This document shows positions 35,160 to 45,283 of a DNA stretch of 64,000 bases, piece by piece. The position numbers and the translations under genes are program-made. The stretch is from NCBI GenBank assembly GCA_030762175.1, contig CM060842.1, forward strand, positions 69,763,501 through 69,827,500, read 5' to 3'. The notes below the pieces were generated by a model. It saw only the letters and a program-made list of their open reading frames with translations. It had not been told where the DNA came from and made no database searches. Each line of letters starts with the position of its first letter. Positions within the stretch are counted from its first letter, which is position 1. Source of the stretch: Metallyticus violacea. Lineage: Eukaryota; Arthropoda; Insecta; Mantodea; Metallyticidae.

Positions 35160-35960
35160 GTTTGCATTTATGTAAAAAACCTCTAACTTTGAGCAGATTT
35201 CTTCATATGTTTTATAATCAATTTTTGTGTAACGTGCAACATATCTTGGATTTTTCATTTCATTTGCTTATATTTATGATCTTAATTCTTTTTTTTTTTT
35301 TTCATGACCCATATTTCAGTTCCATACAAAAAACAAGGGGAAATGTGTTATCATTTTGTTTTGTTTTGTTTACTTTTTTCTCTTTTATCGTACTGTGTTA
35401 CAAGTTCTTCTTATAATTGTACCATTGTTAAATGTTATAATATTTCTGGTCAATATTTCCCAAATATGTCATTGTAGTTTCCATAAATTTAAATCTATTA
35501 GCTTGTGAAAATGCTCTATTTTCGATAGCTATTTTAGTTTGAATTGTATTTTTGCTTTGAATACCCATAGTTTTACTTTTTTCGGCAGATATATTTATAT
35601 TGTATCATATGTATATTTTATATGGCTCATATAGTCATTTCTGTGTATTATTCTCATTAATTGAGATAAGTACTTTGTAATCATTAAGTACTACTGTCAT
35701 TATGCAATTCCTGTTATTTAATTTGTCAATAATATGCAAGTTTTTAATCCACTGTCTAGTCATTTCTTCTATGTAGAAATTGAGTAATATTAAATAATAT
35801 TACAGACTTAATGACACGATTGAATTCTTCTGCTCTTTTTGGATAAGTGAGGGAAGTGGATGCATGAGTTTTAATTACTTCAATAACATCGATTGGTGTA
35901 CCTCTCTCTTGTTTAAAATGTTCCATAAAAGTGCTAAATGCTTGAATATAGTATATAATT
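35160..35960 (-). pseudogene. LINE reverse transcriptase relic (C-terminal half)
   Basis: Read on the minus strand, three frames together give landmarks of an insect non-LTR reverse transcriptase in the right order: ILFN and FYIEEMTRQWIKNL (LFNIYIEEM block), VLNDYKVLISINENN (normally Y/FADD.VL; the catalytic DD is lost), NISAEKSKTMGIQSKN (normally KT..M.F.GK.P), MTYLGNIDQKY (YLG block), and CMELKYGS / GTEIWVM (LYG.E.W block at about 35303-35326). Multiple frameshifts, stops and an A/T-run expansion near 35290 show old age. The + strand ORF at 35057-35416 is its antisense shadow. Clade is not determined. Confidence 0.75.
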
Positions 35961-36204
35961 CATTAAAGCATTACATATAATAAATATTATATATATACAA
36001 GATGTTTCTTTGTGGAATTATTTGTTTTTCTATAATTTGTTTCTATGTGAAATGTCAGTTCATCTGTTGTTTTGAAGCCTGTTTTTTCCCCCAATGACTT
36101 GTTTTCCATTGTTTATTTCAGTCGATTTAACATTATTTCAACATATACTTTAAGTTGTCTTTGTTAGTTATATACCTCTACAATTTTCACATTTTGCTCT
36201 GTTT

Positions 36205-36499
36205 ATGTCAGTCCTGCTGGTGTAGTGGTAACCATACTTGCCTTCTAAACACATGATCGCGGGTTCAAACCCGGCCAGGGTCGATGGATTTTTCGGGCGT
36301 AAAAATCCTAAGTATGGTTTCCTTCGGAAGGGCAGTAAAGCTGTGGTCCCGTGTCGTACATTTACGGCACGAAAAAGAACCTCGAGGCTGAAAGAAGAGG
36401 CCTCTGAGCAAAGTTTGTTGACTGTTTCACGCCCTGAATAGAATGGGACGCTGATGACCTGAGATGTCAAAGAGCGTCCGTAAATAAACAAATCAACAA
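36205..36499 (+). mobile_element. SINE-A copy 5 (full length, best preserved)
   Basis: The head TCCTGCTGGTGTAGTGGTAA starts at 36212, box B is GGGTTCAAACCC, and the acceptor arms TCCTG and CCAGG remain partly complementary. All body landmarks and an AAATAAACAAATCAACAA tail follow. The 9-bp duplication GCTCTGTTT occurs at 36196-36204 and 36500-36508. The anticodon arm is degenerate, so the parent tRNA cannot be named; the head is closest to Asp/Gly/Glu-type class I tRNAs. Confidence 0.94.
36218..36272 (+). promoter_or_regulatory. Internal Pol III promoter of SINE-A copy 5
   Basis: Box A TGGTGTAGTGG (36218-36228) fits TRGYNNARNGG at every position. Box B GGTTCAAACCC starts at 36262. Spacing is tRNA-like. 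Whether it is transcribed is unknown. Confidence 0.75.
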
Positions 36500-36508
36500 G
36501 CTCTGTTT

Positions 36509-37134
36509 GCCTTTTTAATATTGATTTTATTGCGAATAAAAACTTTTTTTTTAAAAATGCCCTTTTTTAGACTGAAAAACATTTGAAACTTAAGCTGCGG
36601 GTGTAAGAAGTTCCTAATTAGAAATAGGACGACTCTTCTTGCGTCTAACAGTACACTGTTGCAAAAGAAGGCGAACGACCATGACTGTATGACTTCATGA
36701 GACTCTCATGCTTGGTGAATTTGGCTGTTTGCTCTCTCATATAACCGCGGTCCCGGAAAGAAAAGTCTGATTGAAAGTTCTGGGAATATTCCAGTACCAG
36801 CACTTGCTCAAAATAATTCCAGCATCGGACGTTATTCTGCCTGGAACCAAAGCCAAGATCTAATATGTGGTCCTTAATATCCCGTGAGAGATTTTTCTGG
36901 AGTATCTCTAACTTGGAATAGGACATTTTAGTTCATTTGCGCCATTTTTCCAAGTCTGCTTTTAAAGTTTTGGAAAGTATTAAATAACATGCCAAAGCGA
37001 CATGGGGGGAATGTTAATTAAGTGGCGCTGTCTGGTAGGAACATTTGTAAGTAACATTTTTTCGCACATTCCTGTTGATTCATTCATTGTTGTAGATTAT
37101 GTTTTGTGCATGTGTAAAAAGGAATTATTCGCGA
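36509..37134. other. No recognisable gene
   Basis: Contains a 93-codon minus ORF (36645-36926) without any domain I recognise. This stretch may include the worn end of the mariner relic that follows. Confidence 0.5.
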
Positions 37135-37245
37135 AGGATTATTTTCATAAGCAGCGTATCAAGCTCAGGAAAACGTTTACGGAAACCCATGAAATGTTGC
37201 AGAAGTTTATGGTGATCAGTACATGAGTGTACGCGTTGCTAATGT
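37135..37245 (+). pseudogene. mariner transposase N-terminal relic
   Basis: KQRIKLRKTFTETHEMLQK, then after a one-base shift VYGDQYMSVRV, matches the start of mariner transposases of the type beginning EQR..IKFC.KLGKT..ET.EML...YGD..LSR..VFEW (the HTH domain). Four residues near FCVK are missing and the frame is shifted, so it is a fossil. Nothing further downstream is recognisable. No inverted terminus was found. Confidence 0.62.
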
Positions 37246-38329
37246 CAACAACATATCATCCTTATCATTTAGTCACTTAGAGACCATGGCCATGAAAGGT
37301 TCAAGCTTTTCAGGGATGTCGTTGAAGACACGCTGTAAGGACAGCCCATAAACTCGTGTTGTTCAAATTCGAAATAAAGTGCATTGTCGTTTGATAGTCC
37401 GTAAAATAGAAAAACGCAACACATCAGGAGGATCAGTGCATTAAATGTTAACGACAAAATTTGAAATGCATTGGATAGTTTCGAAACAGTTTTTATTGCC
37501 ATCTAGCAGAAAATTATGAAGTGCTCCTGAGAGCAAAAACTGAGTAGATTGAGGTGCTAATTGCTTTTGCCACACCTGTCACTTTACAAGTCTTCATGAA
37601 AAGTGTAAGACGTTTTGAGAAATAAAATATTAGTGTTTGATATGTTTTAATTTAACTATTTAATATATTGAGAGAGCATTACTTCTGTCGTGTTTTCAGT
37701 GCTCTTGATCATCGATATACAAGTTTACAGCTTTGGAGTCAATGTTGCTTCACTACAACGAAGCATCCGAAACCTGTTCTTGAGGTGGGTGTCTATTTTT
37801 CGACCTCGTAAATTCCAGACATATTTTCATTCAGTATATAATATATTACTTTTATGCTAGATACTCTGATAAAGGAACCTTTAAAGTGTCTGTAAAGAAT
37901 TCATGTTCTGTGTTTCATAGTTTGGGTTACAGTCCTTTAAACTGGGTTTTTTTTTTAAAGTTATTTCTATAGCATAAATTGCCACTGTTGGAACTGGTTT
38001 TAATTTTTTTCTCTCAAAATATGTTTTTACTTAAATAATAACTATGTAGTCAGATACTGCAAATTAATGTTTCTTTTGAAGGTGAGTACCATAAAGCTTT
38101 TCCCTGATTTAAAATAATCTTCTGGGTCCCCTCTGCTATGCGTATATCTCCATATCAGACGTTCAACTAATTTCTCAAGTTAGTGTCTCTCTTCGTATTT
38201 CTTGAAATTCTGTGAGGGGCATACACACAAGAAAAGCAAACAGGAAATGTTTGGGATTTCAGATTTGGCAGCTAAAGTATTTGGATTCAAATTATATCTC
38301 GATTGTTAACTTAATAAAGGTTAGGTAAT
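37246..38329. other. No recognisable gene
   Basis: AT-rich. It might contain worn 3' parts of the LINE RNase H relic (minus strand), but nothing readable remains. Confidence 0.5.
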
Positions 38330-38760
38330 TGAATCACTGAAAATGCCTGTTGTATTCCTTGCACGGCACTGCAGCTAACGTAATGGTCAGAAGCTCTGCT
38401 TGAAGCCTCGAGAAACTGGATGATGGTTTGAATAACATAATATAGACTTGGTTGTCATTAACACAGACCACATAAGCACATCCAATCATATCGTTGCCAT
38501 TTTCTTTTGCATGGGTGTCATATATGCAAATATAACTATAGCTGTCGTAAGTCGGATTATTTAAATTCTAAATGAACTGAATAGTCTGGTTCCAAAAAGT
38601 GGGTCCTCTCTAGTACTTGAAATTTATAAAGAAACGAAGGTGAACATATGGTTTTCTTCGTGAATGTTGATTCTTTCATAACAAAGTTGTAATGGTTTGA
38701 GACTCCAAGGTATTTGATTTCAATTTCCTGGTTTATAAACCAGTTTGGGATGGAATAATA
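38330..38760 (-). pseudogene. LINE relic with RNase H domain
   Basis: The minus strand near 38466-38519 reads DTHAKENGNDMIGCAYVV and then VNDNQVY, LFKPSSSFSRLQAELLTITLAA, the start of an RNase H domain as in I/R1/LOA-like LINEs (TDGSK...G.AFV..., FQAEL.AI..A). The first Asp and the Glu of AEL are present. Upstream on the same strand KYLGVSNHYNF (about 38684-38730) resembles the YLGV motif of the RT C-terminus. Stops and frameshifts separate the blocks. This is a different LINE type from those at 35 and 41 kb, where I see no RNase H. Confidence 0.6.
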
Positions 38761-39731
38761 AATAAGAATATTTGGATGCAGGTTTTCACTATTGTTGTTT
38801 TTTACATACCTCTTTGATCAATATGTAGGGGAATCTGCTCAGAATTGCCGTCCCATTTAGCTGCCTAAGAATAGCCAGAACCATCTTTTAACAATAATCA
38901 GAGAAAACCATCAGTGGTAGATCGATTTTATCATTTGTGATTCTTGGTTAAGTTTCCCACAGCATAACTGCAAAGTCACTATCTCTGAAGAAGAAAGAAG
39001 CAAAAGAGAGGTCCCAGTTTAAAATACAAATGTGTACATTTAATAAAACAGTATTAATGTCTATTACATTTATACTTTGGTGAATATTTACCGTTAAATG
39101 TGTGATTTATTGGTGGAAGAGATTGGTGACATAAGAGTCTGCCTTGAACTCGATTCTGCTGTGTAAATTAATAAAGACGAGGGCCGTAATAACTGGAAAC
39201 ATTCAATTTCCTGCGTTCAGGCGGCAGAAGTCCGGGTGATGTTTCAAAAGATATCATCACGCTCTCCAGTTAACTTTGAGAGAAGGCGGATGAGCCAGAC
39301 AGAGAGTTTGCAAAGATAAAATAGCGCACACGAGCTAAGAAGGAAATTGTCAATGTAATTTAATAATAATAATGGGCTGGTAGCAAGAACGCCTCGTTTG
39401 GTGAAGGATTCCTGTCCTTCAGTGGCCTTGACACTTTGCCAACGAAAACTTTATGCATCAAGGCAGAATAATCCATTTTACTTAGGGTTCAGAGTTAATG
39501 ATAAGATTCGCTTCTATTGTTTTTGCATAATGATTCGTCTTTTATAAGTTCCTCCTTTTAGACATAAAGAAGTTCATGTTTTTACTATTCTTGTTTTTCA
39601 TAACTACTTTTGAGTGACTTGAATCACTTTTAGCGCCTATCTGCAGTGTTTTCACATTAATATCATACACTGAAATCAAATACCACGTATTATAAAGTTT
39701 TCAGAAACATTTACTAAAATAACTTATTTAT

Positions 39732-39735
<4 letters not shown>
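38761..39735. other. No recognisable gene
   Basis: May hold worn RT sequence of the preceding LINE at its left end; otherwise AT-rich and unassigned. Confidence 0.5.

Positions 39736-39769
<34 letters not shown>
39736..39769. repeat. (AT)n microsatellite
   Basis: About 17 AT units immediately before the direct copy of the fold-back sequence (39769-39826). Confidence 0.96.
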
Positions 39770-39770
<1 letters not shown>

Positions 39771-39826
39771 CAGTAATTATAATAGTAGAAAAGGATAAAA
39801 CACTAAGAAAAAGCCACACTTGAGAT
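39769..39826 (+). repeat. Direct copy of the 40.1-kb fold-back arm
   Basis: TAACAGTAATTATAATAGTA, then GAAAAGGATAAAACACTAAG, then AAAAAGCC and GAGATCG recur at 40189-40272, where a 23-bp internal duplication (GGAAATAGTAGAAAAGGAC-like) has been added. The two direct copies are about 420 bp apart. Confidence 0.88.
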
Positions 39827-40137
39827 CGCTGAATTAATATTCCGTTCGGATAAACACCAGTAATAGCACAATAAGAAAGAAAGCCAACATGCCCTGTATA
39901 TTTAGCTAATTGCTTAGAATGGTACTTACATTTGTTGAACCAAAATTTCATAACCTTACCTTGGATAATTGTCATAGTATAAGATGTATTAAACAATAAA
40001 AAGTATTAGAAAACACATAGAAAGTAAGAAATAAAATTAAAAGAATAATGCATAAATAGTAAAGAAGTCAAAAGCAAAACACGCAAAAGCAAATTAAACT
40101 TAATAAGAAAGTTAAAAGCAACACCAGAGATGCAAAC

Positions 40138-40375
40138 AATATAAAAGAAAAATAAAAATAAAGTAACACTATTAACAATGTAACAAATTAACAGTAATTA
40201 TAATAGTAGAAAAGGATAAAAAGGAAATAGTAGAAAAGGACAAAACACTAAGAAAAAGTCATAATTGAGATCGAGTGTTTTCTTAGTGTTTTATCCTCCT
40301 TTTCTACTATTATAATTACTGTTAATTTGTTACATTGTTAATAGTGTTACTTTATTTTTATTTTTCTTTTATATT
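40138..40375. repeat. Long inverted repeat (hairpin), arms of about 100-119 bp
   Basis: The left arm 40138-40256 and right arm 40278-40375 are reverse complements, including AGTAACACTATTAACAATGT, AACAAATTAACAGTAATTAT and AAAACACTAAGAAAA. They are essentially perfect apart from an extra block of about 20 bp in the left arm (duplicated GTAGAAAAGGA). The loop is only about 21 nt. A transcript would form a very long hairpin. The near-perfect match implies recent formation or active conversion. Confidence 0.93.
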
Positions 40376-40480
40376 ATATATATGCTACTTTTATATATAT
40401 ATATACTTTTACATTCATATATATATATGCTACTTTTATATATATACTTTTACATTCATATATATATTCTACTTTTTTTT
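40376..40480. repeat. Minisatellite with TA-rich units
   Basis: GCTACTTTTATATATAT, then ACTTTTACATTCATATATAT repeats about twice with a partial third unit, directly after the right hairpin arm. Confidence 0.8.
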
Positions 40481-40739
40481 TTTTACCAAAATATGCACTA
40501 ATTAATTATGTGTAACATACAAACATTTTATTACGGAGAAAAGCTTACCAGGATTAATTTCGACTAGTGTTTCTTCTTAACCTTTTGTTCGACATATACT
40601 TTTTTCAATCGTGTCGAAATATTGTACATATCCATGTGTTTAATCTTGGTGTGTGTATCTTTTTTAAGTGCGGAACAGTTTGATTCATGGTATTTTTATA
40701 TTATTCATGACGGTTAATTCATTTTTCTTAATATGACAT

Positions 40740-41070
40740 GTTATGTATATGTTAAATATATTAAACAATACTGACAATCTTGTTTGATCCTTTATTTGTA
40801 ATTACAAATTTGCTATTGAGTTTGTCTCCTTTATCGATAAATAGAATGGTTTCAAAATACACACTTTGAACTGCTGAGTATTCCTTCTTACACATTATTT
40901 CCGATATTTTATTCCTTAATCACTTATAAAATGCATTTTCATAGTCTATAAATGATATAAAGGACGATAAATTGAAAATTTGTCTCTTTGGAATTATTTG
41001 TTCTATCACAATTAATGCAGTCTGAACTAGCGACTTCTTACGACACTACTTTACTCTTCTAGTCATTTAG
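40740..41070 (-). pseudogene. LINE reverse transcriptase relic (N-terminal RT part)
   Basis: The minus strand reads QIIPKRQIFNLSSFISFIDY followed by ENAFYK (normally ...IAFIDYEKAFD, RT domain A with the first catalytic Asp in the IDYE context), LRNKISEIM, TILFIDKGDKLNSKFVITNK (normally ...T.I.I..G....F.IN.GVRQG), then in another frame LFNIFNIYIT (LFN.YI). It covers the part of RT just before and overlapping the start of the relic at 35160-35960. The overlap in LFN.YI shows they are two copies of similar LINEs, not halves of one. Stops and shifts are present. Confidence 0.7.
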
Positions 41071-41489
41071 GAATTATCTTATCAAAAAACATATAAACTA
41101 CTTTTAATTAAAACGTATCTGAATAATGTTGGCAGTTTTGGCTGTTGGTTGTTAGATAATTTGCAAGTCAATTTTAACTGCAATGTCATTAAATATTAGT
41201 TTTTCTGTCTCTGTTGAATTTATGTACTTAATTATTTAATTTCCGGGGCTGTAAATATAGAGGCTTCATTTGGACGCGTGGCCGGCTTTACGTGGATTTG
41301 TCTGCCCTATTTATAACCGGTTCTATCCCCCCTACACTTTCCCGCCTCTCCTTGTGCTGACGCGAAGTCTTTGTGTTGTACAGGAGATGAATGTTGTGAG
41401 ACCACGTGTTTCAGTGATATAGTTTGTTAGTCATATTATAATGCCAAAAAGTCCGTATATTTTAGCTTCATGTATGAATCCTATGTAGT
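41071..41489. other. No recognisable gene
   Basis: 41270-41400 is GC-richer and could belong to the 5' part of the transposon that follows, but no terminal repeat is identified. Confidence 0.45.
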
Positions 41490-42020
41490 AATAAACTCTT
41501 GTAGAGAAGTGGGACGGCGACATACAGACTGATTTTCTACTATTCGTGTGCCTCATAGAGAAATGATGAAAACTTGTGAATTGATTTAGGGAAACGGGAT
41601 CTGTTCTAAAAGAAACCGAAAGTAAAACGCTATGTTCTTGCGAAAAAAATCCGGTGACACCGAAAAAAAAGCTAGAACGAAGTTCAAAGAAATCTCTGAG
41701 AAAGCTAGCACAGGAATGAGGAATTCCACTAAACTTTTAAAATTAAAACCTTAAGTAGTTAAGGAATTGCAACCATGTGATAATGTGCGTAGAGTTAATT
41801 TCTGCAATAATTGGGTGTTGAATAATATTACTGTTCGCTCTATTGACTCGCGTTCAATTTTTTTCTTGCTTTTTCTTTTTCGGACGAAGCATGGTTTTAT
41901 TTAATGGCCATGTAGCGACACAAAACGATATATATGGGGGAGCAGAAAACTCCAATCTTGTATACGAAATGCCGTAGTATGTCCTAAAAAATTGTGTTTT
42001 GTGTGCTGCAGAAATATATA
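41490..42020 (+). pseudogene. Insect DDE transposase relic (same superfamily as DUF4817-type)
   Basis: Blocks in order on the + strand: CREVGRRHTD and RVPHREMM (HTH region), RETGSVLKETESKT, LERSSKKSLRKLAQE (then a stop), LLKLKP, ELQPCDNVRRVNFCNNWVLN, FSDEAWFYL (first catalytic Asp) and, after a frameshift, NGHVATQNDIY and ENSNLVYEMP. This matches the usual order in these transposases (RETGSV, RLE.SP.KSLRKLAQ..G.S..S, ELKP.D...R..FC.W, FSDEAWFHLNG.VN.QN.R.W..ENP). T-rich expansion before FSDE, stops and frameshifts show decay. The C-terminal half with the later Asp residues is not recognisable. The minus ORF 41854-42117 is a shadow. Confidence 0.78.
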
Positions 42021-44601
42021 TGCACTTGAATTTAGGGGCTGTGAGTATCCGACATCGTGGGGAAACAGCGTGCTTCCCGGTGACAAGCAAATCCCTGTTA
42101 AGCGGCCACGCGTCCATCGTGGAGCAGTAGCCAGTAGCTAGTGCACTTAAACAGTGTTAAGTCGCATTGGCGCTTGACATTATTCAAATCTAAGTTACAG
42201 ACTGACAAGAATAATGAGATCACAGACATCTTCCCTCTTTTAGTGCCATAAAATGTGTTTATGGTTAAAAATTAAAATGTAATTTGTTAAATGCATGCAG
42301 GCTAAAGTTCATTTGGCTGACAGAAAAGTATACACTGAGCATTTTTATGTAGTCATAACTACCATTTTGCACCAACGTTTTAAGCCCTCAGTACAGATTT
42401 AAAAGATTAAAAATGATATGACTGTTAGGCATTTAATGTACCAGACAAAAATATTTTTAAATGAGACCGGCGTAAAAAAACAAAAGAAATGGAATCCTTT
42501 CTCTCTTTCCCTTACAATTAACTGTTATTAGGGTATATAAGCTTTCCCTTTCCAGTACCTGCAACTTAACAAGAAATAAAGCAAAAAAAAATGTTTGCTT
42601 GGTTTTCGAGCGCTAAAGAAAAATACATTGTACTGATAAAGAAATTCCACATTCAAAACCCCTACTGAAATTATAGCTGGAGCTTAATGAACATTTCGAG
42701 CATTTGCATGCCCGTTATAAAATACTAATTAAATGTAAACACCGCTGTAACTTTCAGTAAGCTTAGCTAAACAATTATGCTAAAGTCTGAAGTGCCAATG
42801 TTCTAATAGCACATGAATTTCCGAAGTCAATGAGCATTCATTACATCGAAACTATAGTAAGAAATATCGCTCACTTTGAGAGCGTGTTCATGATGTTTTT
42901 GATAGTTTCTCTAAAACTTTTAAAATATAAACAATTCTGTGGAAACACTTTTTGGTATATTCTTACCAAATTAAAGTAAAATCTCATTCTTGAAGGTAAG
43001 AAGAGCCTCTATTTACCTAAACTTGGCATAATATTTTTTATTTTAGCATTTTTTTCGAGAAAACGAACAAATGTGAATTATAGTTTTAAAACGTTTTGTG
43101 TTTCATTTCTGAAAAAAAAAATTGTACACTAAAAACCATTCTTAGATGTTCAGGGAAAGCAGGTTTTTACCTTAGCATTCTGAAATGCTATGGAAGGATA
43201 AAATATAAAGAGAGGTATAAGTTATCCTTGAAACTGAAATGCTTTCATCTGCACTTTCCCATGCAGAGGAATGAATTGTGCAGCACCAAAAGCCCATCTG
43301 CTATTTTTGAGACGTTAGGCCGTGTGATGTATTATGACCCCATTTGCATGTTACAATATGTATATGCTCCATTATAGAGGATATTTTGATCAGTTTGTCG
43401 TAGGATTATATTGCATAATCTGATCAGGTGGAGAGGATGCACGTTAACGGATACATTATGCTAGTCCTCACTCTGGTATTCTGTCCTAGAATCAGCAGTG
43501 ATGAGCTCTTGTAAATAGACATGAAATCATTGCGTCAAAATAAATAATTCGTTAAAGATATGTTTGTCATACACTTCTGGAGTTATTCCTCATAACCTGC
43601 AATGCCTTCCGCTCTTACTCAGGTTTTTAAAAAGACAAACTTATAATTAGTTTTTAAAATTACAAGTTAAATGCAGTCCTAGTTTAATTGAATGTAAAGT
43701 TTAATATAGTCATCAGCTGTAATGATGTTAATAGACTGCATTTTCATAATTGAAACCCTTTAGACAAAGCCGTTTACCTTTGGAAATTTCAATATTGAAG
43801 TTGTACTGATAAAGTCAACTCAAGTTTCAGCTGTCATTTGTGATTTGATTAGTCTGCAATACTATAAATTATTTCTCCTACACTATTCTACTAACTAAAC
43901 ACTTACGAAATGTTTCCAAATTTATGATCCACTAAAGTTATCAGTTCTTTACACAATAGATTGCAAACGGGGATGATCTCTACACAGTCAATTAAAGATG
44001 AAGGTATCCATTTAATTAAACGTTTTTGCATTTTCAGCTATTCCATGCAGAGAAGGCTATTCCTCGTCTTGTTCTCCTACGGAAAAAGTAATTTTCTGTT
44101 TATCTTCTATTTCCCTTTATATTTAAAATCTATTTTGCATTGAACCAGCGTTAGCATCTCTTAAAAGTCTTTGTAATAACAAACCACAAACCTATACCAG
44201 TACCAAAATAGAAGAACAAATATATTTAAATTAAGAAACCCATGCACGTTCAGTTAGCCCTGTTCGAAAACAAAATATGGGGTTAAATTGTTTTGCCCGA
44301 TGAGTATGACAAAATAAAAGGGGATAGTAGATGCAGGTGAACAGCCACTCTGCAGAAAGCAATATGCACAATTCATCGGCCACAAGAACAGCTCTGATTG
44401 GAATTTGCGGCTTTAGCATTTCAATGCTATCTGATCTCAGCATAACAGCAGTACACGCACCAGGCAGAAACAAACTATCTCGCATATTTACTAAGAGTTA
44501 AACTTTAAAACAAGACTGTTATCTTATAGTGTAAGTACAAATTCGGAGTAAGACTCACTAAAATTGTCATTATAAAGTTCGTGTTAGCTTACGACTTCAA
44601 C
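42021..44601. other. No recognisable gene
   Basis: AT-rich stretch of 2.6 kb. ORFs at 43096-43377, 43961-44143 and 44231-44485 show no domain, and I found no SINE. Confidence 0.55.
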
Positions 44602-44613
44602 ACCTTGTACAGT

Positions 44614-44865
44614 CACCGAGGTCGTCAAGGTGCGGGCTCTGAGCGGGAGGTCTGGGGTTCAAATTCCACCAGGATCGTCCTCCCTGACTGGAGTTTTTTA
44701 CAAGTTTCCCTCAGTCCTCATTACTGGCAAATACCGGGGAGGTACCCCAAACTTAGGCCTTCCTTAAAAAATATCCTTTCCCATTATTTCATCTCATATA
44801 TCATCAGTGTCCACCGCCTGTGGTGCATCAGTAGTAAAAACAGGCGTTAAACACTATTTTAAAAA
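44614..44865 (+). mobile_element. SINE-B copy 6 (head slightly truncated)
   Basis: Plus-strand SINE-B starting inside the head (CACCGAGGTCGTCAAGGTGC), box B GGGTTCAAATTCC, the body with a small deletion after AGGCC, and the 3' end CAGGCGTTAAACACTATTTT. A perfect 12-bp duplication, ACCTTGTACAGT, lies at 44602-44613 and 44866-44877. The 89-codon ORF through it is spurious. Confidence 0.93.
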
Positions 44866-44964
44866 ACCTTGTACAGTTAATATTTCGAGCCATGTTCTCC
44901 TGAACAAATGTCCAATTAATTATTTTGAAGTCGGCAATATGACCACACTGTATTCATGCACCTA

Positions 44965-45225
44965 AGAGGGTGGTTTGACAAGTTTTGCAACTTACTTTAT
45001 TTTTCAATATAGTTTCCTCGAAGTGTAACGCACTTGCTCCAATGATTCCCTCGTGGACGTGGGTTTCGTCGAGACCTTCAAAATATTCGTTTGCCTCATG
45101 TATGACCTCTTATTTGTTTTAAATTTGTGTTCAGCAAAAAGTTTTGAGGAACGATATCTGCTCAATAAGGTGGATGCAGGAATATTTCAAATCGTAATTT
45201 GCTCAATTTGAGAAAGTGACAGGCA
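44965..45225 (-). pseudogene. mariner 3' end relic (C-terminus plus terminal repeat)
   Basis: The minus strand begins at about 45225 with LKLSKLRFEIFLHPPY, then in frame a stop in place of SPD and VPQNFLLNTNLKQIRGH, where PQN replaces the catalytic PSD. After shifts, EVIHEANEYFEGLDE follows, and finally KCVTLRGNYIEK and a stop at 44997-44999, a textbook mariner C-terminus. Thirty bases further, TTGTCAAACCACCCTC ends at 44965 against a TA (44963-44964), fitting the terminal inverted repeat. It is truncated on the 5' side, where a TTA microsatellite begins. The loss of the third Asp and the shifts make it dead. Confidence 0.87.
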
Positions 45226-45243
45226 GGGCTCTTTTTATCTATA

Positions 45244-45245
<2 letters not shown>

Positions 45246-45283
<38 letters not shown>
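45246..45283. repeat. (TTA)n microsatellite
   Basis: About 12 TTA units at the broken 5' side of the mariner relic. Confidence 0.96.

Noticed and set aside
35057..35416. 119-codon hydrophobic + ORF resembling a membrane protein
   Set aside because: Antisense shadow of the LINE C-terminal relic. The Phe/Leu richness comes from A-rich coding sequence on the other strand and a T run.
36212..36281. Possible true tRNA genes at SINE heads
   Set aside because: tRNA-like arms are imperfect, the anticodon arm is degenerate, and each head runs into a repeated SINE body with a tail.
35160..41070. One LINE split by a 5-kb insertion
   Set aside because: Both fragments contain the LFN.YI block, so they overlap and must be separate copies.
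41854..42117. Two overlapping minus ORFs
   Set aside because: They overlap the + strand DDE transposase relic whose motifs are diagnostic; the minus frames have none.
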